A stretch of 64,000 nucleotides of DNA, taken from NCBI RefSeq assembly GCF_002572525.1, contig NZ_PDBS01000001.1, forward strand, positions 1,426,001 through 1,490,000, read 5' to 3'. How positions within the stretch are numbered: position 1 is the stretch's first letter; every line of letters starts with the position of its first letter. The stretch is from Natrinema sp. CBA1119 (GTDB taxonomy: Archaea > Halobacteriota > Halobacteria > Halobacteriales > Natrialbaceae). The translations under genes and the position numbers were made by a program. Of the stretch, positions 16,927-26,500 are shown piece by piece. The notes under the pieces are model-generated. The model was given only the letters and a program-made list of their open reading frames with translations. It had not been told where the DNA came from and did no database searches.

Positions 16927-17856
16927 ATGGTCGGAACGACACTCAGAGAGATTCGCCAGCACATCGAACGACTGGCCAGCGACGACGGAGCGTACTACGT
17001 CGTCTGTGCCCGCTCCGGCGAACGGCCCGTCCCGGTCGCCGGCCAGCGGTTCGCGACCCGCCCGGACGCGGCGGACGCCGCACAGGCGACCGAACAGTAT
17101 CGCGCCGCGCTCAGGCGGTACGATCCGCGACTCCCGTTTTACGATCCGATCGTCTGTCAGGCTCGAGCGGCGGACGCGGACGCCGGTTCCACCGCGAACG
17201 GTGAGCGGCGGCGATCGAACCGACGAGTCGCGAACGCGGGGGCACAGTCGCCGAACGGTCGAGCGAAGCGAGGGCGGGAGGAGTCCCCGCTGATCAGCTT
17301 CTGCCACGACGTCTCCGGTGCCGTCTTCGAGGCCCTTTCGGCCCGCGACCACGACGACGCCGAGCGCGCGATCATGGAGACGTATCTGGCCGCGGCCGAA
17401 GCGACGACCGACCGGGACACGCTCTGTCTGGTGTTGCTCGAGACGATGGCGTCGGAGCTCGAGTGTCACCTCGACGCGGTCGAACGAACGCGGGTACTGC
17501 AGGCGGCAGCGGCGAACCTCTCGCCGGTCGACTCAGCAGACGATCCCGTCGCGACGAGCCTCGAGTTCCTGGACTCGCTGTCGCTGATCCGAGCGTACGG
17601 CGTCACGCGCGACTCGAGCGACGCGACCGGCGGCGACGCCTGGACCGTCTCCCTGCGGGGATACGCCATCGAGTGCGGCGAGCGGCGGTTTCCGACGCTA
17701 CCGATCGGGATCGACGTCCTGCGTCGGACGGCAACGTCGACCGCCGAACTCGGCGTAACGGACGTCACCGCTCTCGGCGACGGCGACTGGCAGTTCGTCC
17801 TGACGAACGACGAGGAGGCGACGGGTGGCCTCGTCTGCACGCGAGGTGACCCGTGA
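16927..17856 (+). CDS. Haloarchaeal protein of unknown function (coupled pair, first)
   Basis: The ATG at 16927 follows a GGAGG ribosome site at 16915-16920, which favours it over other starts. The 309-residue soluble protein begins MVGTTLREIRQHIERLAS and has an N-terminal alpha/beta domain ('YYVVCARSGERPVPVAGQRFATRPDAA', about residues 23-50). A basic, low-complexity linker follows (~80-120), then a helical C-terminal domain with many acidic residues. I recognise it only as a conserved haloarchaeal hypothetical. Its stop overlaps the GTG of the next gene, so the two are probably one functional unit. Confidence 0.75.
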   Translation: MVGTTLREIRQHIERLASDDGAYYVVCARSGERPVPVAGQRFATRPDAADAAQATEQYRAALRRYDPRLPFYDPIVCQARAADADAGSTANGERRRSNRRVANAGAQSPNGRAKRGREESPLISFCHDVSGAVFEALSARDHDDAERAIMETYLAAAEATTDRDTLCLVLLETMASELECHLDAVERTRVLQAAAANLSPVDSADDPVATSLEFLDSLSLIRAYGVTRDSSDATGGDAWTVSLRGYAIECGERRFPTLPIGIDVLRRTATSTAELGVTDVTALGDGDWQFVLTNDEEATGGLVCTRGDP

Positions 17857-18662
17857 CGGGATCGACGGCCGTCCACCGGGCGCTCGAGTGCGTCGGCGAG
17901 GAACGAGACGCGGTCCGTGACCGCGGAACGGCGTTCGAAACGTTCGCACAGCGCGTTCGAGCTGTTCCGGCGGAGCAGCCCGGATCGGTCCAGCCCCAGC
18001 AGACGGCACCCGCGTTATCGACGACGGTGACGCAAGCACCCCCGCCGCAGGGATCGACCCCGTCGACACCGATCGGTCGCTGTGTTACCGTCCGCGAGGC
18101 GTTCGCCGAAACGGTCCGCCCGCACAGCGTCGCCGACTGCGACGCCGAGGAAACGCTCGTCGAGACGATCGCGGCGGAGTTGACCGAAGACATCGCCGTC
18201 GCACTCGTGACGGAAAACGGCTGGACGCCGGCGCTCAAATGTGCCGTCCTCGAAGCGGTCTCGACCAGACGGCGCGAGGTCGAATCGCTGCAGGAACTTC
18301 TCCAGCGCGAGCGCTCCGCGCTCGAGACGGCGATCGAGGAGATCGACGAGATCGTCGACTGGCTGCAGGCCACGGCCGGCGAATCGCTCCTACAGTGTAA
18401 CTTCGACGCGTTGCAGGCGAAACACGAGCGACTCGAGGAGTACCGGGACCGACTCGAGGCGCGCATCGACCGGCGGCAAGCGCAGTTTAGCGAGTCGACC
18501 AATCGCTACGGGCCGGGCGGAACCCGATACCGAACGGTGGTCAGATCGGTTTATTCGGCCCTCTCCGTTCGGTATCCGCTGCTGTCGACCGGAACGAGAC
18601 TGTACGGCATCTGCGAGGGGTGTCAGCGGGCGGTGCGCTCGCAGCTGACGCGACGCGTCTAG
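17853..18662 (+). CDS. Haloarchaeal coiled-coil protein of unknown function (coupled pair, second)
   Basis: The GTG start at 17853 overlaps the upstream stop (GTGA). The 269-residue protein begins MTGSTAVHRALECVGEERDAVRD. Residues ~140-210 form a long heptad-rich coiled coil (TRRREVESLQELLQRERSALE and on). The C-terminal 50 residues are basic (YRTVVRSVYSALSVRYP). There is no membrane segment or catalytic motif. The coupling suggests it binds the protein encoded just upstream. Confidence 0.75.
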   Translation: MTGSTAVHRALECVGEERDAVRDRGTAFETFAQRVRAVPAEQPGSVQPQQTAPALSTTVTQAPPPQGSTPSTPIGRCVTVREAFAETVRPHSVADCDAEETLVETIAAELTEDIAVALVTENGWTPALKCAVLEAVSTRRREVESLQELLQRERSALETAIEEIDEIVDWLQATAGESLLQCNFDALQAKHERLEEYRDRLEARIDRRQAQFSESTNRYGPGGTRYRTVVRSVYSALSVRYPLLSTGTRLYGICEGCQRAVRSQLTRRV

Positions 18663-18688
18663 ACGTTCCAACCGGCAGTACGACGCGA

Positions 18689-19081
18689 TTACGCCGACGG
18701 CCGGGAGAGGCCGTTCGGGATGAGGTCGCCGAGAGAGACGTTCTCGAGCACCTCCCCCACCGCGACTGGGTCGTCGGCCGTCGCGACGGTCTCGTGGATA
18801 CTGCGCATGCACTCGAGCAGGCCATCGACAGCGGCTCGGCGGGTCGAGACGCGGCCGATCGAGCGGCAAATCGTGCGATCCGTGAGAAAGTACCGATAGC
18901 GAAGCTCCCAGCACCGACAGAGGCCGAGTCCCGGATGGGATCGATCGGCGAGGGTGCAATCCGCGATCAGTTCGATCGGTGGCCGGCTGTGCCGGTAGAC
19001 GAACTGATCGTCACAGAGTTCCGCCAGACCCCACCTCGGTGGCAACGCCTCGGGAGGAATAGGGTCCTGGTCAGTGACCAT
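18689..19081 (-). CDS. Conserved-looking small protein of unknown function
   Basis: The 130-residue frame starts MVTDQDPIPPEALPPRWGL. Composition is plausible for a haloarchaeal soluble protein, with an acidic C-terminal helix (ETVATADDPVAVGEVLENVS) and four scattered Cys (including LGLCRCWELRYRYFL). I do not recognise the family. It converges with the coiled-coil gene ending at 18662. The overlapping plus-strand frame (18620-19339) looks like a shadow, so minus is preferred. Confidence 0.6.
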   Translation of the reverse strand: MVTDQDPIPPEALPPRWGLAELCDDQFVYRHSRPPIELIADCTLADRSHPGLGLCRCWELRYRYFLTDRTICRSIGRVSTRRAAVDGLLECMRSIHETVATADDPVAVGEVLENVSLGDLIPNGLSRPSA

Positions 19082-19339
19082 AGTCTCGGAGTCGCCGAGA
19101 ACGGGGGTGTCCGTTCCGCTTGCGCAAGCCGGCTCCTATATAGGGCTCCCCTACAGTGTAAGCTGAGTGGTATACGGACCCACTACTGGACTCCGACGGG
19201 TCGACGACGGCTCGAGTTGTCGCCTCTCTCAGGACCCAATTCGAGCAGCGCAGTGAGCCGGGGACGACCCCAGGGCGACGGACCGCCTTCGAAGGGGATG
19301 ATCGTCCGACTTTTGTCGTCGCCTCCCCTCGGTTCGGAT

Positions 19340-19657
19340 ATGGCCGATTTCGATCCCGAAAAGTTCGAGGACAAGTATGCCAACTACTTCCCCGAACTTC
19401 AGCAGGCGTACAAGAACGCGTTCAACCGGATGAACGACCGCTACGACTCCCAGCTCGTCCACGCGATCGACCAGCAGGTGTTGAACGAGAGCGAACCGTT
19501 CTATGAAGGGGACGGCGAGTTCCGTATCGAACTCCCCAACGACCCCCACGGACGACTCTCCGACGTGCTCGTCGAGGAGGAGCGCTTCGAAACCGTGCTC
19601 GAGGCCCACGTCGAAGAGATCGAAACCGAACTACAGCGCGTCTTTGGCTTCGTCTGA
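19340..19657 (+). CDS. Small acidic haloarchaeal protein (DUF5783-like)
   Basis: The ATG at 19340 gives 105 residues (MADFDPEKFEDKYANYFPELQ). The sequence is helical, acidic and well ordered, with FNRMNDRYDSQLVHAIDQQ and a C-terminal helix. It matches a short haloarchaeal family I know as DUF5783, function unknown. The open frame upstream is a shadow. A CTTTTG element near 19310-19316 is about 27 bases before the ATG, consistent with a leaderless message. Confidence 0.8.
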   Translation: MADFDPEKFEDKYANYFPELQQAYKNAFNRMNDRYDSQLVHAIDQQVLNESEPFYEGDGEFRIELPNDPHGRLSDVLVEEERFETVLEAHVEEIETELQRVFGFV

Positions 19658-19738
19658 CGGAGGTACAGCCGTCACCGACGCCGGCAGCCGAACATGAAGG
19701 ACGGAAGGTTTAGGGGGGCTGATACCCAAGGAGTTTCT

Positions 19739-20104
19739 ATGAGCACCGAGACCCAGAACGACGGGGACGACCTCGAGGACCGCGTGACGAACTTCCTGCG
19801 ACGGAACTTCCCGCAGATCCAGATGCACGGCGGCAGCGCAGCGATTCAGGACATCGATCGCGAGAACGGCGAAGTCAGCATCGCCCTCGGTGGCGCCTGC
19901 AGTGGCTGCGGAATCTCGCCGATGACGATTCAGGCGATCAAGAGCCGGATGGTCAAGGAGATCCCCGAGATCGAGAAAGTCAACGCCTCTACCGGTATGG
20001 ACGGCGGCGAAGAAGAGATGGGCGGCATGAGTCCGTCCTTCCCCGGCGAGACCGTCGACGACGACGGCGGCGAGGTCGACGAAGGGCCGGAAGCACCGTT
20101 TTAA
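19739..20104 (+). CDS. NifU C-terminal-domain protein (Fe-S carrier)
   Basis: The 121-residue protein starts MSTETQNDGDDLEDRVTNFL. The NifU/Nfu domain covers residues ~10-85, and its cluster-binding CxxC is in GACSGCGISPMT near residues 57-60. An acidic tail follows. Nfu proteins assemble or deliver [4Fe-4S] clusters. GGTTTAGGGG at 19706-19715 is about 27 bases before the ATG, so the mRNA is probably leaderless. It may act with the SufS/SufU proteins encoded 12 kb away. Confidence 0.93.
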   Translation: MSTETQNDGDDLEDRVTNFLRRNFPQIQMHGGSAAIQDIDRENGEVSIALGGACSGCGISPMTIQAIKSRMVKEIPEIEKVNASTGMDGGEEEMGGMSPSFPGETVDDDGGEVDEGPEAPF

Positions 20105-20252
20105 CCCGTCTTCCCGCGCGGATTCGAACTGGTATTTTGCTATTTTCAACGGCGAGAGCCACCGGACGGTCTCTGAATCGCGGTCGATGGCTCGTTCGCA
20201 CGCCGACCGACGCCGACTTCCGCGGCGATCGGTGCGTGCAACCGATAACGGC

Positions 20253-21161
20253 TCACCGAAGGTCGCGCCCGCGTTCCCACGTTCGAACCAGCGTCGTGAG
20301 CGTCCGGTTCGCCGGCACCTCGAGCCCGGCCTGAGCAGCGCGATCGACGACATAGCCGTTGATCGCATCGATTTCGGTGCGCCGCCCGCTCAGGATATCC
20401 TGGCGCATCGAAGACGTGTTCGCAGCCGTATCCGTCGCGACGGATTCGAGTGCAGCCAGTGCCGAGCGGTTCGACAGGTCGACATCGCGAGAGCGGGCGA
20501 CCCGCGCCGTCTCGCGAGCGGCCGCCCGGGCGAGGTCGTCGGCCGGCGCCTCGAGGATGGCCCCGTTGTCGACGTCCGCCAGCGCCGTGACGGCATTGAT
20601 CCCGGCGTTGACCGCGAGCTTTTCCCACAGACGACGGGGCATGTCCTCGGCGACGGTCGTCTCGAGGCCGGCCGCGACGAAGGCCTCGCCGATCCGGTCC
20701 GCGAGCGCCGAGGACTTGCCGGCTCGAGCGCCCAGAACGACGTCGCCCCGTCCCGTGCACTCGACGACGCCCGGATCCCGCAGGATCGCGCCGTAGGTCG
20801 CCGTCCCGGCGAGTACAGGGGCCTCGAGTCGCGCCGCGAGCGTCGCTTCGTTCCCCATGCCGTTTTGCAGCGAGAGTATCGCGTCGAAAGCGCCCGTCGC
20901 AAGCGTTTCCGCGGCTGATGCGGTGTCGAAGGATTTGACAGTCACGACGGCGAGGTCGGCCTCGAGGTCGGCCCCGTCGGTCGTCGCAACGGGGAAAACA
21001 CGGGAGGGACCGCTGTTGATCGCGCCCTCGAGGCGCAGTCCCGACTCGCGGACGGCGCGAGCGTGGTCCTCGCGCGCGACGAGGGTCACGTCGTGTTCGC
21101 GCGCGAGCAGTCCGCCGACGAGGCTGCCGAGGCTGCCGGCCCCGAAGACGACAATATCCAT
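20253..21161 (-). CDS. panE: 2-dehydropantoate 2-reductase (ketopantoate reductase)
   Basis: This 302-residue ApbA/PanE-family protein reduces ketopantoate to pantoate with NAD(P)H for coenzyme A synthesis. The Rossmann motif FGAGSLGSLVGG is at residues 6-17. The central helix has TVKSFDT near 75, ALSLQNGMGNE-type loop near 96, the catalytic Lys in RRLWEKLAVNAGINAVTAL near 187, and the C-terminal SSMRQDILSGRRTEIDAINGY segment that closes over substrate. Archaeal pantoate routes usually use such a reductase. No operon partner is visible. Confidence 0.92.
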   Translation of the reverse strand: MDIVVFGAGSLGSLVGGLLAREHDVTLVAREDHARAVRESGLRLEGAINSGPSRVFPVATTDGADLEADLAVVTVKSFDTASAAETLATGAFDAILSLQNGMGNEATLAARLEAPVLAGTATYGAILRDPGVVECTGRGDVVLGARAGKSSALADRIGEAFVAAGLETTVAEDMPRRLWEKLAVNAGINAVTALADVDNGAILEAPADDLARAAARETARVARSRDVDLSNRSALAALESVATDTAANTSSMRQDILSGRRTEIDAINGYVVDRAAQAGLEVPANRTLTTLVRTWERGRDLR

Positions 21162-21236
21162 GACACGAGGTGGAACGAGTGGAGTGAAAACGATGTCGTC
21201 CGATGGGCGGCCGCGGCTCGTGGTTCCGGGCCGCGC

Positions 21237-21543
21237 TCAGTCCTCCGTCCAGTAGTACAGGTCCTCGCGGTCGGCCCCGCAGTTCGGACACTAATCGGGC
21301 ACGTCGCGGTCGAGCCGTCCCAATTCGCCACACTCATGCAGCGCCACATGAGCTCGGCGTCCCCGAACGTTTGCCCCGATCGAGCGTGTTCGACGTTCAG
21401 TCCCTCGATTCCCTCTCGAAGCGTGATGGAGACTCCGTTCTCGTCGACCCCGCGAATTCGACCGATTTCCGTCCCGTCCTCGGTGTAGACCGTTGTTCCG
21501 AATCCCAGTCGTCTCGTTCCGTTTTCATGCGAACTACGTGCAT
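21237..21543 (-). pseudogene. Decayed tandem copy of rubredoxin-like gene
   Basis: Compared with the intact neighbour at 21635-21973, this copy keeps 'VYTEDGTEIGRIRG', 'GLNVEHARSGQTFGDAEL', 'MWRCM', 'CPNC' and 'YYWTED', but in three different frames. One base is missing near 21336, inside the first CxxC (CACACTCAT here, CACACTCCAT in the intact copy). GAG is changed to TAG at 21291-21293. The frame of the leaderless ATG (21543) does not match the body, so a further shift lies near 21505-21528. No full-length product can be made. Confidence 0.88.
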
Positions 21544-21634
21544 GGACTTGCGCTGAGGGCAGCAATAAATCCCTATATGCTATATAAAATTGGGCCGGAT
21601 CAGCGACGATCGTCCGATCGACGCTCCCGACGGT

Positions 21635-21973
21635 TCAGTCCTCGGTCCAGTACATCAGGTCCTCGCGTTCGGTGCCGCAGTTCGGACACTCGTCGGGGAG
21701 CCCGCCCTCGATATTCCCCATCTCGCCACACTCCATGCAGCGCCACATGAGTTCCGCCTCGCCGAACGACTGCCCCGAACGAGCGTGCTCGACGCTCATC
21801 GCCTCGGCACCCTCGCGAGTGGTGACGAAGAAGCCGCTCCGTTCGAAGCCCCGAATACGGCCGATTTCGTTGCCGTCCCCGTCGTAGACCGTCTGCCCGA
21901 AGTTGAGCGCCCGTACCTCCTCGAGGGCCTCCTCGTCGCCTTCCTTCGTCGGTGTCTCGCCAGTTTCGACCAT
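21635..21973 (-). CDS. Rubredoxin-like zinc/iron protein (DUF7130-like)
   Basis: The protein has 112 residues. The N-terminal half carries a small beta-barrel (QTVYDGDGNEIGRIRGFE, PRC-barrel-like). The C-terminal half has two CxxC pairs in MWRCMECGEMGN and DECPNCGTERED, ending YWTED, which would bind one metal as in rubredoxin. Function is unknown. ACTTTATC on the minus strand (centre ~22001) is 27 bases before the ATG at 21973, so the message is leaderless. A broken duplicate lies immediately downstream. Confidence 0.85.
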   Translation of the reverse strand: MVETGETPTKEGDEEALEEVRALNFGQTVYDGDGNEIGRIRGFERSGFFVTTREGAEAMSVEHARSGQSFGEAELMWRCMECGEMGNIEGGLPDECPNCGTEREDLMYWTED

Positions 21974-22371
21974 AAACGATGCTTGCCGGCGACGGCGATA
22001 AAGTCACAGCGCGCATTGTGCGAGCGGCCGCTCGAGGGAGTGAAACACACGATATCGGGGAGCCGAAATCACAGCAGGTCATGTGGGTCGTATCCACGGT
22101 AATAGAAAACAATATACACTGTGAGAATAGAGACACGGAGTATGATAATTTGTCTCACACCTGATTTTCGTGAGGGTGGCGCTACCGTCGTCTCACATGA
22201 CCTCGAGTCGGGCGGATCGAGGAAAACGTCGGGCACTATCGAATTACTCGACGACGGAAGCTCCGGACGGCCAGTCGCTCCGAATCCGCTGCGGTCGGCG
22301 GACGCACCCATCAGGAGCAATCCGGTCCCTCATACGGTCGCAGGCCCTGAAACGGATACCGTGATCCGAAC
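21974..22371. other. Divergent intergenic region, AT-rich part
   Basis: About 400 bases separate the rubredoxin-like gene and the hydrolase. The stretch 22085-22160 is AT-rich compared with its surroundings. Open frames crossing it (for example one from 22145) lack family resemblance. I see no strong palindrome. It probably contains the hydrolase promoter. Confidence 0.5.
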
Positions 22372-23283
22372 ATGAGTGGGACCGGCGTCGCGACGATCGG
22401 TGACTGTCGGATCGCCTACCGGCGCGCGGGGACGAGCGGCCCGCCCGTCGTCCTCTGCCACGGCGCGGGGATCGACGACGCGACCGTCTCGTGGCGACAC
22501 GCGATCGACGCCCTCGCGGACGACTACCGCGTCTACGCGCTCGACTGGCCGGAGTACGGGAACAGTTCCGGGGACGTCGAGCACACCGTCGAAACGTACG
22601 TCGATATCCTCGAGGGCTTCCTCGAGACGCTCCCCTTCGAGCGCGTCTCGCTCGCCGGGATCTCGATGGGCGGCGGCGTCGCGCTCGGCTACGCGCTCGC
22701 CAACCCCGACCGCGTCGAGCGCCTCGCGCTCGTCGACAGCTACGGGCTCGGTGGCCGACTCTCTAGCGCCCTCCAGTGGAAGTTCCTCTCGCAGATCCCC
22801 GGGATGACCGAGTTCGGGAAAATCGCCGCCAGTACGAGTACGCGAAGCGTTCGCAGAGTTCTCGCTTCGCTCGTCGCGGACGCCGACGCACTACCCGAGC
22901 CCTTCGTCGACGACGTCAGGCAGAAACTGATGGAGCCGGGCTCGATACAGGCGTTCACGGAGTTCCAGAACAACGAACTCTCCTTCAGCGGCCGCGTCGC
23001 AACGAACTTCGTCGACGACCTCGAGTCGCTGTCGGTGCCGACGCTGCTCGTCCACGGCGAGGACGACCCGTTGGTCCCCCTCGAGTGGTCAGAACGAGCG
23101 GCGGAGCGGATTCCGGACGCCGAACTCGAGGTGATCGAGGACTGCGGTCACTGGACGCCTCGAGAGCGGCCCGATCGGTTCAACGAGCGCCTTCGAAACT
23201 GGCTGCCGGACCCACAGCGGGTGCCGACCCCGCAGTACACCAAGGCGGGGATGCCCGGCGTCACTCGAGTCAGCGGCGATTAG
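22372..23283 (+). CDS. Alpha/beta-fold hydrolase
   Basis: The protein is 303 residues. The oxyanion HGAGIDDA motif is near residue 30, the nucleophile S98 is in GISMG, the acid Asp is in VHGEDDPLVP near 245, and the catalytic His is in DCGHWTPRERP near 263. This is a standard epoxide-hydrolase/haloperoxidase-like serine hydrolase. The substrate cannot be predicted. The Pro/Thr-rich tail of about 20 residues is a lineage feature. It converges with polC. Confidence 0.92.
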   Translation: MSGTGVATIGDCRIAYRRAGTSGPPVVLCHGAGIDDATVSWRHAIDALADDYRVYALDWPEYGNSSGDVEHTVETYVDILEGFLETLPFERVSLAGISMGGGVALGYALANPDRVERLALVDSYGLGGRLSSALQWKFLSQIPGMTEFGKIAASTSTRSVRRVLASLVADADALPEPFVDDVRQKLMEPGSIQAFTEFQNNELSFSGRVATNFVDDLESLSVPTLLVHGEDDPLVPLEWSERAAERIPDAELEVIEDCGHWTPRERPDRFNERLRNWLPDPQRVPTPQYTKAGMPGVTRVSGD

Positions 23284-23392
23284 GGCCGTCTCGTTCGTTC
23301 TTCACTTGTCATTCACTAACTGGCCGGGAGTACGGCTCGAGCAACGCGAGAGCCGTCTAACCCGGGGGAGGGCAGGCGTTTCACCGATATTG

Positions 23393-23586
23393 ACCGCGAG
23401 CGAAGCCGTGCGCGGCGCTACGCGCCGCGAACAGTCGAACGGCCGAAGGCCGTGAGACGGGGTGAGCGAGCGGGCCGACGACCGACTCGGAACGAACGAA
23501 GTGAGTGGAGAGGAGGGAGGAGTGCTTTTGATCGACCTTTTGCCGAGCGACCGAACGGAGTGAGGGAGCGCAGAGCAAAAGGTCGG
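23393..23586. repeat. Intergenic repeat family 1, copy A
   Basis: This region shares with 39377-39513 a common start (CGCGAGCGAA), a long identical block (GGTGAGCGAGCGGGCCGACG) and a terminal stem. The stem arms are 23533-23543 and 23575-23585 (11 bp). Copy A carries about 60 extra bases with two hairpins: 23411-23429 (8-bp stem, 3-nt loop) and 23439-23453 (6-bp stem, GAA loop). It ends directly at the polC stop codon. Confidence 0.85.
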
Positions 23587-26500
23587 CTACATGAAATCCT
23601 CGATCCCGCTCTGCTTATTCTTATCATTCTCGAAGACGCTCTCGAGGGCCTTCTCGAGCACCTCTAACCGCTGTTTCGTGTAGGGCCGGCAGTCGTACTC
23701 GTCGGCGACCTGGATGGCCGTCTGCATGTACTTGTTCACCGACCCCTTGTGGACGGTGAGGTTGACGCGGCCGCCACACTCCCGGCAGTCGCCGGTTAGG
23801 GGCATCCGGCGGAACTTCTCGCCGCAGTCGAGACAGCGGGTTTCCTGCCGAGAGAACGCCCGGAGGTTCCCGATGAGGTCCGGCAGGAAGTGGTACTCGA
23901 TGACCCGCTCGGCGACGTCCGTCTCGTCGACGGCCGCGAGCTTGCGTGAGAGCTCGAGCTGGGCGTCCATCTTGTCCATCATCGAGCCCAGCGTCTTGTA
24001 CGCCGAGAGGTCGGGGCCCATCGCGATGTTGGTGGTGTCGTGCGTGTGGTCGAAGCCGGTGTACTCGGTATCGGTACCGAGGGTGTCCTCGGCGATCTCG
24101 ACGTCGACGTCCTCCGGGTCGGCCTGCTCGAGTGTGGCGAGATAGAAATCGCGGGGATACTGCCTGACGACGTCCATGTTGTGGGCCTCGTCGTCGATCT
24201 CGGAGGGATCGATGCGGGAGGACATGACGAGGGGCGCGTCCATCTTCCCCCCGCGCTGGTCCGGCAAAAACGTTTTACTAAAGTTAAGTAAGCCGTCGAG
24301 GAGGAGCATTACGCAATCTTCGTCACCGTCGCAGTTTCTTCGTTTCGCGGCGTGAAAGTACGGATGAGCGTATCCGACGGCAGCGCTCGTGAATCCTATC
24401 ACTCTCCCGACAGTCGCCGCGGAGGTGTGGGGTGCCATGCCGAAGACGAGTTCCCCCACGAGGTCCTGGCGGTCCTCGAACTCGTAGTAGGGCTCGAGGC
24501 CGTAGTACTGCTCGAGCAGGTCGTCGATGAAGTCGGCGGTCTGCAACATGTGCTCGGCCGCACCGTTCGAGAGGACGATGTCCTGCACGCGGAGTTCGAC
24601 CAGTTGGTCCTCGTGGGTGAGCGGTTCGCCGTGGATGTCTTCCTCGTAGTCCAGCGCCTGCAGCTGGCCGACGTCGACGTCGAGTTCGCTCGCGCGGACG
24701 GAGGTGACCGGCAGGTCGGTCATGTCGTAGCGGACGGTGCCGTCCTTGAACGTGGAGACATCGTGTTTCGCGCGCAGGACCCCCTTCTCGATCGGTTCGG
24801 GAACCTTGGTCTGGGAGGTGAGTCCCTTGACGCCTTTGAGGATCTCGAAGGCGTTCTCGCGTTCGCCGACCGACTCGAGGGCGTCGCGGTACTCCTCGTG
24901 GATGTCGATCTCGCGGGTGTCCACGCAGGTCGCCTGGCGCTCGCAGCGGGGGCACTCGACGCGGCCGGCTTCGTCGGGGTCGACCTGAACGTCGCAGTCG
25001 TAACAGCGGTAGTCCGGCGTCGTGCGGGCGTCGCAGTCCGGACAACGGTTCTTGAACGTCTCCGTCCCGCAGGAGTCACAGCGCTGGCGACCGATCTGGA
25101 CGTCAACGACGCCGGGCGTGTCCGACATCGTCTCGGCGTGTTTGGCGGCGTCGGCGACGTTGCGCTGCGTGCCGCCGGCCTCGCCGATCGGGAACAGGGT
25201 GTGGACCGCCGGGCTCAGATCGCGGCTCTCGGATTTCTCCGGCCGACCCATCCGGTTGCCGATCCGGGTCGGGGCCCGCTCGCGGACCCGGAAGGGAGCG
25301 ACTTCGTTGACCGCCTCGATGGCGTTGTCGCCCTCGGTCTCGTGGCCCCACGTTCGCGCCCGCTCCGAGAGGTCGTCGTCGGACCACGTTCGCTCGAGGT
25401 CGACGGTCGGCTCCCGCGCGTCGGTCCCGGATTCGGACTCGAGGGCGGAGCCGTCGGCGACCGCCCGTCGCGGCTCACAGCCCAGCGTGCGGACGAACGG
25501 CCGCCAGCCGTCGATCTCGAGGCGGTCCTCGTCCGGCCGCTGGCGGTGCTCGATGACGATCGTCTCGAGCGCCTCCCGGACGGGCTCCGTGTACTCGAGG
25601 ACGAGCGTACCGTTGTCGGCATCGACGGCACCGTCGGTGTCGCCCTCGATCCGTCCGTCCGCGACGGCCGCGGCGAGCGTCCGGAAGGCGTCGACCGAGA
25701 TGTCGTGCCAGAGGAGGGTGTACTCGGGGTGGAGCGGCGCGTCGTACTCGACGGCCCACTCCAGCGCTTCCCCGGCGTCGGGGAACTCGAGGTCGATTCG
25801 GGGGTCGTCCTCGAGGGCCTGGACGTCGACGCCCGCGGCCTCGAGGTCCTGTACCCACCACTCGTAGGTGTAGGAGGCGGGGGCGAGCGGGTGGTTGTTC
25901 TCGACGAACTCGCCGTAGTTGACCAGATACTCGCCGAGATCGAGGATCGCCTCGACGCCGTTTCTGATCTCGAGGGCGTCCTCGGGGTCGTCGATCCGCC
26001 GAACGTCGCCGTTGGCGAGTTTGACCGTCGGCCCCTCGAGGGAATCGACGGGGACGACGCCGGCGGCCTTCCCGGGACGTTCGGTCTTGATCTGGGTGCC
26101 CGTCGCGAGGAAGTCGTCGACGAGGTGCATCGCGGCGGGGTGGACGCCGGCGGTTGCGAAGCCGTGGTTGCGCGCCCGGCCGTATCGGAGGCGAAAACCG
26201 CCCTTCGCGCACGGATGAGAGAAGACGGGCCGGCCGGCGATCAGGTCCCGAAGGAACTTCTCGGAGGTCTCGACGCGCGGCGGGCCCTCGGAGTCGTCGC
26301 CGGGAGCGTCGCCGCCGTCATCCGGTTCGTTCGCGTCGGTTTCGGCCGACGCCGCTTCGCCCTCGCCGTCCTCGCTGCCGGATTCGTCGTCCGCGGCGTC
26401 CGCATCCGCACCGTCGTCATCGTAGTAGTTGCCGTCGATGAGGTCCTGCAGCCACGGCCAGTCGACCTCCTCGAGATTGCGGGTGTAGCGCTGGATCTTC

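Noticed and set aside
22145-22371. Short open frame before the hydrolase
   Set aside because: It has no promoter spacing or family likeness and its end overlaps the hydrolase start.
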